The position numbers and the translations under genes were made by a program. DNA of 64,000 bases, taken from contig JAJDYJ010000019.1 of the NCBI GenBank assembly GCA_022822865.1, positions 1 to 64,000 of the forward strand. Direction: 5' to 3'. Positions within the stretch are counted from its first letter, which is position 1; each line of letters opens with the position of its first letter. Shown one piece after another: positions 48,898 to 56,878 of this stretch. The DNA comes from Pseudomonadales bacterium (GTDB taxonomy: Bacteria; Pseudomonadota; Gammaproteobacteria; Pseudomonadales; Pseudohongiellaceae). Below the pieces are notes generated by a model, which had not been told where the DNA came from, did not search any database, and saw nothing but the letters and a program-made list of their open reading frames with translations.

Positions 48898-50377
48898 TGC
48901 CGGCTTGACCGCCTGGATATGCGCGGCGCTGTTGCTGTGCGCCGCCGGAGCCGGCGTCCCGCATGCAAAGGCACAGCAGGTCTCGGTGGACGACGCGGCG
49001 CAGGCGTACCGGCAGATTCGCATCGAGGTCGATTACGCGCCGGCGGAGACGATAGCGGGCTTCGAAATCTGGTATGCGGGCCAGGCTTTCGAAAGCACGG
49101 GCGAGGCCGAGTTGCATTCCACGATCCGCGTGGCCGACACGTCCGCCCTTGCGCGCGGACCGGAGGACGTCCTCTTCGACCGCTGCTGGAGCGACGGCTT
49201 GCCGATTCACCGGGACGCGGCGGGCAGCCCCGTTGCGGACCCGGACGCCTCGAACTGGTCCTGCGCGCTGAGCGGCATGACGCCCGGCGCCGAACAATGG
49301 ATCGCCGTGGTGCCCGTCGGCGCCGACGGCGCGCCGCTCGTGGATACGGAAAGCCTGCAACCCGTGGTTGGCCGCACGGAAGTTCCCGACGAGCGGACGC
49401 CTCCGCCGGATACGCGGCCCGTCCTGTACGCGCTCAGCCTGGTCGTGCTGTCGACCGTCGCCCTGCTGTTGTTCCTGCGCCGGCAGGACGCGCGCCAGGG
49501 CCGCTCGAAGTCCCGGCTGGCCCACGTCTACGTCGCGCCGGCCCTGATTGCGCTGGCCACGCTGACCTTCTACCCGATCCTCTATGGCATATGGCTGGCG
49601 TTCACCAACGCCGATCAGAGCCGGCTCGGCGACGAGGCCTGGATCGGACTGGCGAACTTCGCGACGGTCTTCGCCGGTCCGGGAGTCTGGCGCGTGACCT
49701 TGTTCACTTTCGTCTGGGCCGTCAGCAATGTGCTTGCCCATGTCGCCCTCGGCCTCGCGCTGGCCGTTGCGCTCGATCGCCGCGGACTGCGGGGCAGGAT
49801 GGTGTATCGCACGATCCTGCTGTTGCCGTGGGCGATTCCCGGATACATCTCGGTACTCGCCTGGAACGGGATGCTGCAACCGGACGGTCTCGTCAACGGA
49901 CTGCTCGGCACCGCCATCGATTTCTTCGATGGGGCGGGTTCGGCCCGCACCGTCGTGATCCTCGTGAACATCTGGCTGGGCGCGCCATTCATGATGATGG
50001 TCTTCAGCGGCGCGTTGCAGGCCCTGCCCTCGAGCATGTACGAAGTGGCGGAGATCGACGGCGTCAGCCGCTGGAACCAGTTTCGCCACCTGACCCTGCC
50101 GAACCTGAAGGGCACCCTGGTGCCGGTAAGCCTGCTGGGCTTCATCTGGACCTTCAACTCGTTCAATACGATCTATCTGTTGACCCGGGGCAATCCCTAC
50201 AGCGGTTTCGGCGAGCCGGGCGCGACCGACACGCTGATAACCCATGTGTTCGCCGTCGCGTTCGAGTACGGACAATACGGGGTCGCCGCCGCGTGGTCGG
50301 TGCTGATTTTCCTGGTGCTGATCGGATTTTCCTGGGCGTATCTGAAACGTACCCGCGCCATGGAGGCGGTGGCGTGA
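48875..50377 (+). CDS. MalF-type sugar ABC permease with extra periplasmic domain
   Basis: The 500-residue protein starts with a hydrophobic segment (AWICAALLLCAAGAG), then a beta-rich region of about 155 residues that looks periplasmic, then a helix (VLYALSLVVLSTVALLLFL) and a MalF-like core with the EAA loop EVAEIDGVSRWNQFRHLTLP. The start (48875) follows GAGGA and lies inside the PhyH gene. MalF of E. coli also has a large periplasmic loop, but between helices rather than as a separate N-terminal part. It overlaps the malG-like gene by four bases (GTGA). Confidence 0.9.
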   Translation: MVTPHRPDAGLTAWICAALLLCAAGAGVPHAKAQQVSVDDAAQAYRQIRIEVDYAPAETIAGFEIWYAGQAFESTGEAELHSTIRVADTSALARGPEDVLFDRCWSDGLPIHRDAAGSPVADPDASNWSCALSGMTPGAEQWIAVVPVGADGAPLVDTESLQPVVGRTEVPDERTPPPDTRPVLYALSLVVLSTVALLLFLRRQDARQGRSKSRLAHVYVAPALIALATLTFYPILYGIWLAFTNADQSRLGDEAWIGLANFATVFAGPGVWRVTLFTFVWAVSNVLAHVALGLALAVALDRRGLRGRMVYRTILLLPWAIPGYISVLAWNGMLQPDGLVNGLLGTAIDFFDGAGSARTVVILVNIWLGAPFMMMVFSGALQALPSSMYEVAEIDGVSRWNQFRHLTLPNLKGTLVPVSLLGFIWTFNSFNTIYLLTRGNPYSGFGEPGATDTLITHVFAVAFEYGQYGVAAAWSVLIFLVLIGFSWAYLKRTRAMEAVA

Positions 50378-51657
50378 ACGGGAACACGCACAATTCCACG
50401 GACGGCGGCCAGGGCTCCGCAACGCTCGCCGAGCGATGGTACGTTCCGGTCGAGATTCGCGCCTTGCGCGTGTGGCTCCCGTTCGCGGCGCTGGTCAACC
50501 TGCTCATCCTCGCGGGCGAAGCGCTACGCGGCAATGGCGCAGAGCAGTTGGGCGTTCTTGGCGCGATCGTGCTGTTGCTGATTCTGCGCGCTTCGCTACC
50601 GGACGGCCGGCAGCGGTGGCGGCGCTACGCAGGCCAGGGTCTCGCCGCCGCCATTCTCGTGCTCGGCCTGCTTTCCCTGCTGCGGCGGGACGCCACCTTC
50701 TACGATCTGTGGGCGACTTCCTGGCTCTTTGCCCCCTCGGCCCTGGCGCTTTACTGGATGTCCGCGGGGCTCAGCGGATCCTGGTGCGCAGGCGCGCAGG
50801 ACGCCGGCGCGGCGGAACTGGGACTGGCCCGAAACCGCACCCTTGCGCCCAGGTTCGAGGCATTCGCCCTGCATACCTTCCTGATACACGCGGTGGCGCT
50901 GGTCGTGGCGCCGGTGATCTGGATCGTCGATGTTTCCATTTCGCCGGGAAACATCCTCGGCGGCGCCATCTTCGACGCGTTCACGCTCGAACATTTTCGC
51001 GCCGTGCTGGGCGGCGAAGCCTTCTGGCTGTGGACCCGCAACTCGCTTGTCGTGGCGCTTGGCACGACCCTGGTCGGCCTGTTGCTCGCGATCCCCGCGG
51101 GATACGCGTTCAGCCGTTACCAGTTCGCCGGCCGCAAGGGGGCGATGTTCGTCTTCATGCTCATCCAGATGTTTCCGGGCATCATCATCCTGGTGCCGTA
51201 CTTCATGGTCATGAAGACTCTCGGCCTGCTCAATACGAGCCTCGGCCTGATCGTCGCCTATTCGGTAACGGCCCTGCCGCTCTGCGTATGGATGCTCAAG
51301 GGCTTTTTCGACGCCGTGCCGCGCGCGCTGGAAGAGGCCGCGCTGCTCGACGGATGCAACCGGGTCGAAGTGTTTTTCTTCGTGGTGCTGCCGCTGTCGC
51401 TGCCGGCGGTCGCCATTACGGCGCTGTTCTCGTTTCTTACGGCATGGAACGAGTTCCTGCTGGCGCTGGTGTTCAACACCTCCAATGACGCCTATACGCT
51501 GCCGGTGGGACTGGCGTCGATGATTCCGGCCACCGGCCAGCTCTGGGGCGACTTCGCCGCGGCCAGCATCGTCGTGAGCATCCCCGTGGTCATACTGTTC
51601 GTGCTGTTCCAGCAATCGCTGATCCAGGGGATGAGTTCCGGAGCGGTCAAAGGATAG
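50374..51657 (+). CDS. MalG-type sugar ABC permease with N-terminal extension
   Basis: The 427-residue protein has a standard MalG core (about 290 residues; EAA loop EEAALLDGCNRVEVFFFVVLP) preceded by about 135 residues with three or four additional hydrophobic helices (ALVNLLILAGEAL, VLGAIVLLLILRASL, LAAAILVLGLLSLL). Most MalG proteins have no such part. The start is GTG with GGAGG upstream. It is translationally coupled to the MalF-type gene and lies four bases before the ATPase gene. Confidence 0.9.
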   Translation: MNGNTHNSTDGGQGSATLAERWYVPVEIRALRVWLPFAALVNLLILAGEALRGNGAEQLGVLGAIVLLLILRASLPDGRQRWRRYAGQGLAAAILVLGLLSLLRRDATFYDLWATSWLFAPSALALYWMSAGLSGSWCAGAQDAGAAELGLARNRTLAPRFEAFALHTFLIHAVALVVAPVIWIVDVSISPGNILGGAIFDAFTLEHFRAVLGGEAFWLWTRNSLVVALGTTLVGLLLAIPAGYAFSRYQFAGRKGAMFVFMLIQMFPGIIILVPYFMVMKTLGLLNTSLGLIVAYSVTALPLCVWMLKGFFDAVPRALEEAALLDGCNRVEVFFFVVLPLSLPAVAITALFSFLTAWNEFLLALVFNTSNDAYTLPVGLASMIPATGQLWGDFAAASIVVSIPVVILFVLFQQSLIQGMSSGAVKG

Positions 51658-51661
51658 GTCT

Positions 51662-52747
51662 ATGTCCGACGTTGAGTTCATTGGTACGACCAAGGTCTAC
51701 GACGACGGCGCCGTGGCGCTCGACGCGCTGGATCTCACGGTTCGCGAGGGCGAGTTCCTGGTGCTGCTCGGTCCGTCCGGCTGCGGCAAGTCGACCGCGC
51801 TACGGCTGCTCGCGGGTCTCGAAGACATCACGCGCGGGGAAATCCGGATCGGCGGGTCACGAGTCAACGACCTGCCCCCCGGCGCCCGGGGGCTCGGCAT
51901 GGTGTTCCAGTCCTACGCCCTCTACCCTCATATGACCGTGCGCGCGAACCTCGCTTTCGGACTGCGCCGCGGCCGGGGCGACGCGCGGGTCGACGCCGAA
52001 GAAATTTCCGCCAGGGTCGAGGAAGCCGCCGAATTGCTCGACTTGCACAAGTGGCTCGAAAAGAAACCGCGGGAACTCTCCGGCGGCCAGCAGCAGCGGG
52101 TCGCCATCGGCCGGGCGCTGGTGCGCCGCCCGAAGGTCCTGCTCATGGACGAGCCGCTGTCCAACCTCGACGCGAAGCTGCGCAACCGCATGCGCTTCGA
52201 ACTGCGCCGCCTGCACGAAGCCCACGGCACGACCACGCTCTACGTCACCCACGACCAGGTCGAGGCGATGACCCTGGCCGACCGCGTCGCGATCCTCTCC
52301 GAAGGCAGGCTGCAGCAAAGTTCGAAGCCGCTCGAAGCCTATCACCGGCCGGCGAATTCCTTTGTCGCTTCCTTCCTCGGTACGCCGGCCATGAACCTCA
52401 TCGAGGGCGCCGCTGAGGGAGGAGTCTTCACGGCCGGCGAACTCAGCTTCGCGCTGCCCGAGCACCTGGCCGGCCGGGACGGCCCCGGCATCTTCGGTAT
52501 TCGTCCGGAGGATGTGCGCATTCTGGACAACGGGGACGGCAGCGGGAGTCCCGGCGACGTGCCTTGCCGCGTCGGCGGCGTGGAACACCTCGGCAGCGAC
52601 ACGGTGTACCACCTCGAAGCCGGCGGTAACTGGATCCGGGCGCTGCGCCGCCGGACCGCCGACCAGGCGCAGGGAACCGCCGGCGGGCAAGACCGCGAAG
52701 TCCGGGTGAGTCTGGCCGTTCCCGCGGCGCTCATTTTCGAGGAATGA
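51662..52747 (+). CDS. MalK/UgpC-type sugar ABC transporter ATPase
   Basis: The 361-residue protein has Walker A GPSGCGKSTALR, Q-loop VFQSYALYPHMT, signature LSGGQQQRVA, Walker B LLMDEPLSNLDA and the H-loop YVTHDQVEAM, followed by a C-terminal OB-like regulatory domain (FGIRPEDVRIL). This is the CUT1 family of sugar importers. It overlaps the P450 gene by four bases (ATGA). Confidence 0.94.
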   Translation: MSDVEFIGTTKVYDDGAVALDALDLTVREGEFLVLLGPSGCGKSTALRLLAGLEDITRGEIRIGGSRVNDLPPGARGLGMVFQSYALYPHMTVRANLAFGLRRGRGDARVDAEEISARVEEAAELLDLHKWLEKKPRELSGGQQQRVAIGRALVRRPKVLLMDEPLSNLDAKLRNRMRFELRRLHEAHGTTTLYVTHDQVEAMTLADRVAILSEGRLQQSSKPLEAYHRPANSFVASFLGTPAMNLIEGAAEGGVFTAGELSFALPEHLAGRDGPGIFGIRPEDVRILDNGDGSGSPGDVPCRVGGVEHLGSDTVYHLEAGGNWIRALRRRTADQAQGTAGGQDREVRVSLAVPAALIFEE

Positions 52748-53910
52748 CGCGCGTGCCGGCCGATTGGGACACGACCGACCCCTTCGCCGGAGAGCGCCGC
52801 CGCACGGGCGTGCTGGACGCAGAGTTCATGGGCGAGAAGATTCCCATGATTCTCCGCTACCGGGACGTGCTCGCCGCGGCGCAGGACTACGGCGCCTACA
52901 GTTCCGACGCGCCGTTCCGCATTCCCATTCCATCGGAAGAGCGCGTGCGCGCGGTCAGGCAGTTGCCCATCGAGACCGACCCGCCCGAGCACACCGATTA
53001 CCGGGCGATCGTGCAGCCGTTCTTCAACGTTTCCGCCCGGCCGCGCTTGACCGAAGACGTGGGTGTCCTCATCTCCGGAATGCTCGACGCGGCCGCGGCC
53101 GGCGGCGCCGTGGAGGTGGTGCGGGAATTCGCGTTGCCGCTGCAATCGCGGGCGCTCGCGCTGCTGCTGCGCATGCCGCGGGAAGCCGCGGACGAGTGGA
53201 TCGGCTGGGGTCTGCACGTCTTCGCCGGCCCCGACGGGCACAGCGAGGAAAAGGGCAACGTCCTGGACCGCTATCTGCATCGTCAGTTCGACCGGGCCGA
53301 AGCCGAAAGCGCCTCCGGCGACGATTTTTTCAGCACACTGAGCCGGGCGAAGTTTCGCGGCCGGCCGCTGACCCGCGAGGAGATGGTCGGATTCGCCAAT
53401 CTGGTTTTCGCCGGCGGCCGGGATACGGTCATCGCCGCGGTGTCGATGACGCTCGCGCACTTCGCCACGCATGCCGAAGACTTGCGCAAGTTGCAGGGCG
53501 ATCCGCTGCTGGCGCGCATGGCCGCCGAGGAAATCGTCCGCGTCGCTTCGCCACTGACCCTGATCGCCCGGGTCTGTCCGCGCGATACGGATGTCCACGG
53601 AATCGGCGTAGCGGCGGATGGCCGGGCCGCATTGTGCTGGGCCTCGGCGAATCGTGACGAAACCGTCTTCGAATCGCCCGAAAAATTCATCGTCGATCGC
53701 AAGAGCAACCCGCATCTGGCCTATGGCGCCGGGCCGCATCGATGCCTCGGCGCGACCCACGCGCGCTTGCTGCTCAGGACGCTGATCGGGTTGATCGGGA
53801 GCAAGGGCCTGAAAATGGAAGTGATTGAAAGCGAGCCCCGCTATGAAGGAGGAGACGTCTATCGGCGCCAGACGGGGTATGAGTCCCTCCACATGTCTTT
53901 CGGGTGTTGA
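52744..53910 (+). CDS. Cytochrome P450
   Basis: The 388-residue soluble P450 has the I-helix FAGGRDT, the K-helix EIVR (ExxR), the heme-binding AYGAGPHRCLG (Cys near 334) and RQLPIETDPPEHTDYR typical of bacterial class I enzymes. It needs a ferredoxin and reductase, neither of which is nearby. It overlaps the ABC ATPase gene by four bases, an unusual partner. P450s that demethylate methylated sugars are known from marine polysaccharide loci (6-O-methyl-galactose); that role here is a hypothesis. Confidence 0.93.
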   Translation: MTRVPADWDTTDPFAGERRRTGVLDAEFMGEKIPMILRYRDVLAAAQDYGAYSSDAPFRIPIPSEERVRAVRQLPIETDPPEHTDYRAIVQPFFNVSARPRLTEDVGVLISGMLDAAAAGGAVEVVREFALPLQSRALALLLRMPREAADEWIGWGLHVFAGPDGHSEEKGNVLDRYLHRQFDRAEAESASGDDFFSTLSRAKFRGRPLTREEMVGFANLVFAGGRDTVIAAVSMTLAHFATHAEDLRKLQGDPLLARMAAEEIVRVASPLTLIARVCPRDTDVHGIGVAADGRAALCWASANRDETVFESPEKFIVDRKSNPHLAYGAGPHRCLGATHARLLLRTLIGLIGSKGLKMEVIESEPRYEGGDVYRRQTGYESLHMSFGC

Positions 53911-53937
53911 CCTGGTGGGCCGTTGTGGCCTCGATAC

Positions 53938-54050
53938 GTCGCCGCTGGCTGGCAAGGGGTTTAGCGGGCGTGCGAGACAGGATGTCGAGCCCGAAGCCTA
54001 CATGGATGTATTTACGGCGTCCGCTAAACCCCTTGCCAGCCAGCGGCGAC
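53938..54050. repeat. Dispersed hairpin element, copy B (short loop)
   Basis: Outer arms of 33 bases (53938-53970 and 54018-54050) pair at 32 positions plus one G-T wobble around a 47-base loop. The loop carries GACA-GGA-TGTC (53976-53986) and TACA-TGGA-TGTA (53999-54010). It lies between the P450 gene and the binding-protein gene, in the middle of an apparent operon, and could act as terminator, mRNA stabiliser or processing site. Confidence 0.9.
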
Positions 54051-54107
54051 TCACGCAGTGCATACCCATACCTGAACGGACCGAGCGTTCTGTTAGTATG
54101 TTTTGCT

Positions 54108-55403
54108 ATGGCAGCATTCGGTGAAAGGTCTGGTCGTCGTGGGGCTGGCAGTCAGCTGGCTCTTGGGGCGTTGGTATTGCTGATTGCGGCATTGTTTGTG
54201 CCGGTCTCGGGTTTTGGGGCGGAAGCAGAAACAGAGACGGCGAGCCTGGAGGTTTGGCACACCTTCGGGGCCAACAGCGTCGATGAGCGGATTTTTCTGG
54301 ATGCAGTGGCGGCTTTTGAAGCTGCGCATCCCGAAATCGTCGTCGAGCCCGTGCGCATTCCCTACCTGCAGAATCTCCAGCAGTTCATCAATTCCTCGCA
54401 AGGCGGGGAGGCGCCGGATCTGGTGCGCCTTTCGGATACGGAACTCGGCAGGATCGGCCACATCTCGGTGGAGGGATTGCCGCTGCTCGAGGATCTGCGG
54501 CCCCATCTGACGCCGGTTCAGCGGTCGCGCTTCGAACCGCGCGCGCTGAATGCGATGCGCTACGGGACTTCCCTGTACGCAATTCCCGTAAGTCAGGGGA
54601 CGCTGGCGCTGATCTACAACAAGGCCCTGTTCGATGCCGCCGGAGTCGACTATCCGCGCGACGACTGGACCACCGACGACCTTATCGCCGCGGCAAAATC
54701 GCTGACCGGAGACGACGCCCTCGGCTTCGCGGTGCCGCTCAAGTGGTCCTACTGGTTCATCCCTTTCCTGACAGGCTTCGGCGCAACGCTGTTCGACTCC
54801 GCAGACAATCCTACGCTCGACTCGCCGGGCTCCGAGCGGGCGCTCGAATGGTTCCTGGATCTCGAGCGCGTCCATGGCGTGGCCGCATCGAGCACCGGCA
54901 TCGAGAACATGTCGACGCAATTCCAGCTATCGAGGGCCGCGATGGTGCTCGACGGTTCCTGGAACTGGAACGCCTATCTGGCGGCCGGACTCGACCTGGG
55001 CGTGGCCGTCATGCCCGTCGTGTCCGAAACAGGCCTCCGCATGGGCCCCATGTTCAGCGTATTCGGCTGGGCCGTGTCCAAACAGAGCGCAAGCAAGGTG
55101 GAAGCCGTCAAGCTCGCCCAATGGCTCTCCTCCTACGACGTACAAAAAGAATTCGCACTGGAAACCTACATGATTCCGGCGCTTGGCGCCCTCGCGACCG
55201 ACCCCGAAATCGCCGCCGACACCACACTAAACATCTACCTGCAGCAAGCCGAATTCGGCGCCGAAGTACCAACAACGCGCGCCACCTTCATGGTCTTCGA
55301 ACAACTCGAAACCGCCCTGGAACTGACCTCCTCCGGGCAAATGGACGCCCGCTCCGCCCTGCAAGCCGCCAACGAGGAAATGAACCGAATCCTGCGCCGC
55401 TAG
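54108..55403 (+). CDS. Sugar ABC transporter substrate-binding protein
   Basis: The 431-residue protein has a signal peptide (ALVLLIAALFVPVSGFGAEA) and a MalE/UgpB-like fold (LEVWHTFGANSVDERIF, YGTSLYAIPVSQGTLALIYNK, GSWNWNAYLAAGLDLGVAVM). It probably delivers an oligosaccharide to the MalFGK-type importer encoded upstream. It is separated from those genes by the P450 and the copy-B hairpin, so expression may differ. The start at 54108 is uncertain since no ribosome site is obvious. Confidence 0.9.
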   Translation: MAAFGERSGRRGAGSQLALGALVLLIAALFVPVSGFGAEAETETASLEVWHTFGANSVDERIFLDAVAAFEAAHPEIVVEPVRIPYLQNLQQFINSSQGGEAPDLVRLSDTELGRIGHISVEGLPLLEDLRPHLTPVQRSRFEPRALNAMRYGTSLYAIPVSQGTLALIYNKALFDAAGVDYPRDDWTTDDLIAAAKSLTGDDALGFAVPLKWSYWFIPFLTGFGATLFDSADNPTLDSPGSERALEWFLDLERVHGVAASSTGIENMSTQFQLSRAAMVLDGSWNWNAYLAAGLDLGVAVMPVVSETGLRMGPMFSVFGWAVSKQSASKVEAVKLAQWLSSYDVQKEFALETYMIPALGALATDPEIAADTTLNIYLQQAEFGAEVPTTRATFMVFEQLETALELTSSGQMDARSALQAANEEMNRILRR

Positions 55404-55434
55404 ACAATTGGCACTGCGTGAATCGTGAAATTTC

Positions 55435-56853
55435 TCACTCGTATATAGCGATAGCCTCCGGCATCCCCACCTCCACTTTCCAGTCCTCGATGAGACCCTG
55501 AAATTCCGCCACGAGATCCGGGTAGTCGTCCGCCAGATTGTTCTCCGCCAGACGGTCCACGGTAACGTCGTAAAGCACCTTCTCGTCAGTGTCCGCGTAC
55601 CAGAGGAATTGCCAGCGGTGCGTGCGCACCGAGTAGCCTTCCGCGCGTTCCCCCATGGGCGTGGTAAACGAACGCCGATTGTCGGTATAGCCGACGATAT
55701 GCGTCCGCTCCGGCATCGAGCGTCCCTCGATCAGGGGCAGCAGCGAGTTGCCCGGCAGACCCTCGGGAATTTCGGCTCCGGCAAGATCGAGAATCGTGGG
55801 GAAGATGTCCAGGGACGAGACCAGGCTCGAAGTGTTGAACGAGTGGCGAATTCGGCCCCGCCAATGAAACACCAGCGGCGAGCGAAAGGACATGTCGTAG
55901 AGCCCGTTCTTGCCCAGATGACCGCCGTTGCCCAGCAGCAGGTCGTCCGCGATCGTCGCGGCTTCCTCCACCTTGTATTCGACGTCCGGCTCCTGCTCCC
56001 AGCCGTTGTCGCTGATGTAGACGAACAGCGTATCGTCCATCAGACCGTGGCTTTCGATGTGGTCCATGAGCCGGCCCACGCCATCGTCCCACCAGGTCAC
56101 GTTGGAATAGTAGAGCTTGGCCGATTCCGAGATGTCCATGTCCTGGTAGTACTTGCTATAGGTGTAGGGCGCGTCGAACGGCACGTGCGGCAGCGAAGGC
56201 GCGAACCAGATGAAGAACGGCTGCTCCCGGTTGCGGTCGATGAAATCGAACACCGGCTCCATCGTCTCGCGCACCAGGTCGTTGCCGTTGGCGCCCATCA
56301 ATTCCTCGAAGAACGAGTCGCCGCCGTAGGCAGACATGTCCCAGCCTTCGCTCATGCCTTCGGTGAAATGACCGTTGCGATAGTTGTTCTCCCACCATTT
56401 GCCGCCCTGCCAGCTCACATAGCCGGCTTCGCCGAGCAGCAGCGGCAGCGTTTCGAATTCACGCATGGCCGCGGCCTTTTCGACCTGCTCCCAGAGGCCT
56501 CTCTCCCTGTCGCCAAGCGTGGCGTAGCCGGGTTCTTCGCTTCGGCGCCGCTGAACGATCTCGTTTTCGCGCTGGACGTACTGCACCGGATGCAGGCCGG
56601 TGATCAGCGTGCGCAGCGACGGGCGGCAATAGGTCGCCGTGACGTGGGCGTGGGAGAACGTCGTTCCGCCCGCGGCGAGGGCGTCCATCGCGGGCGTCAC
56701 GACATTTTCGTCGCCCATGAAGCCGAAGTAGGGGTAGCCGTGATCGTCGCCCACGAGCAACACGATGTTCGGCGGCCGCTCGGCCGCCGGGGCGCTGCCG
56801 GCAAGCAGAATCATGACGGCGGCAAACCAGTGGATCGGGCGCATGCGTTTCAT
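55435..56853 (-). CDS. Sulfatase with shifted active-site motif
   Basis: The 472-residue protein has a signal peptide, the metal site LLVGDDHGYP and a formylglycine motif reading CRPSLRTLITG (Cys76): C-x-P-S is kept, but the usual Arg at +4 is Leu and an Arg stands at +5, while TG at +9/+10 keeps the normal spacing. WFAPSLPHVPFDAP and YISDNGWE are conserved later. It may be an active variant or a related phosphoesterase. The ATG at 56853 follows GGAGGA. It lies 25 bases downstream of the large GH13 gene on the same strand. Confidence 0.85.
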   Translation of the reverse strand: MKRMRPIHWFAAVMILLAGSAPAAERPPNIVLLVGDDHGYPYFGFMGDENVVTPAMDALAAGGTTFSHAHVTATYCRPSLRTLITGLHPVQYVQRENEIVQRRRSEEPGYATLGDRERGLWEQVEKAAAMREFETLPLLLGEAGYVSWQGGKWWENNYRNGHFTEGMSEGWDMSAYGGDSFFEELMGANGNDLVRETMEPVFDFIDRNREQPFFIWFAPSLPHVPFDAPYTYSKYYQDMDISESAKLYYSNVTWWDDGVGRLMDHIESHGLMDDTLFVYISDNGWEQEPDVEYKVEEAATIADDLLLGNGGHLGKNGLYDMSFRSPLVFHWRGRIRHSFNTSSLVSSLDIFPTILDLAGAEIPEGLPGNSLLPLIEGRSMPERTHIVGYTDNRRSFTTPMGERAEGYSVRTHRWQFLWYADTDEKVLYDVTVDRLAENNLADDYPDLVAEFQGLIEDWKVEVGMPEAIAIYE

Positions 56854-56878
56854 TTGGGTCCTCCGGAATCGAGGCGGT

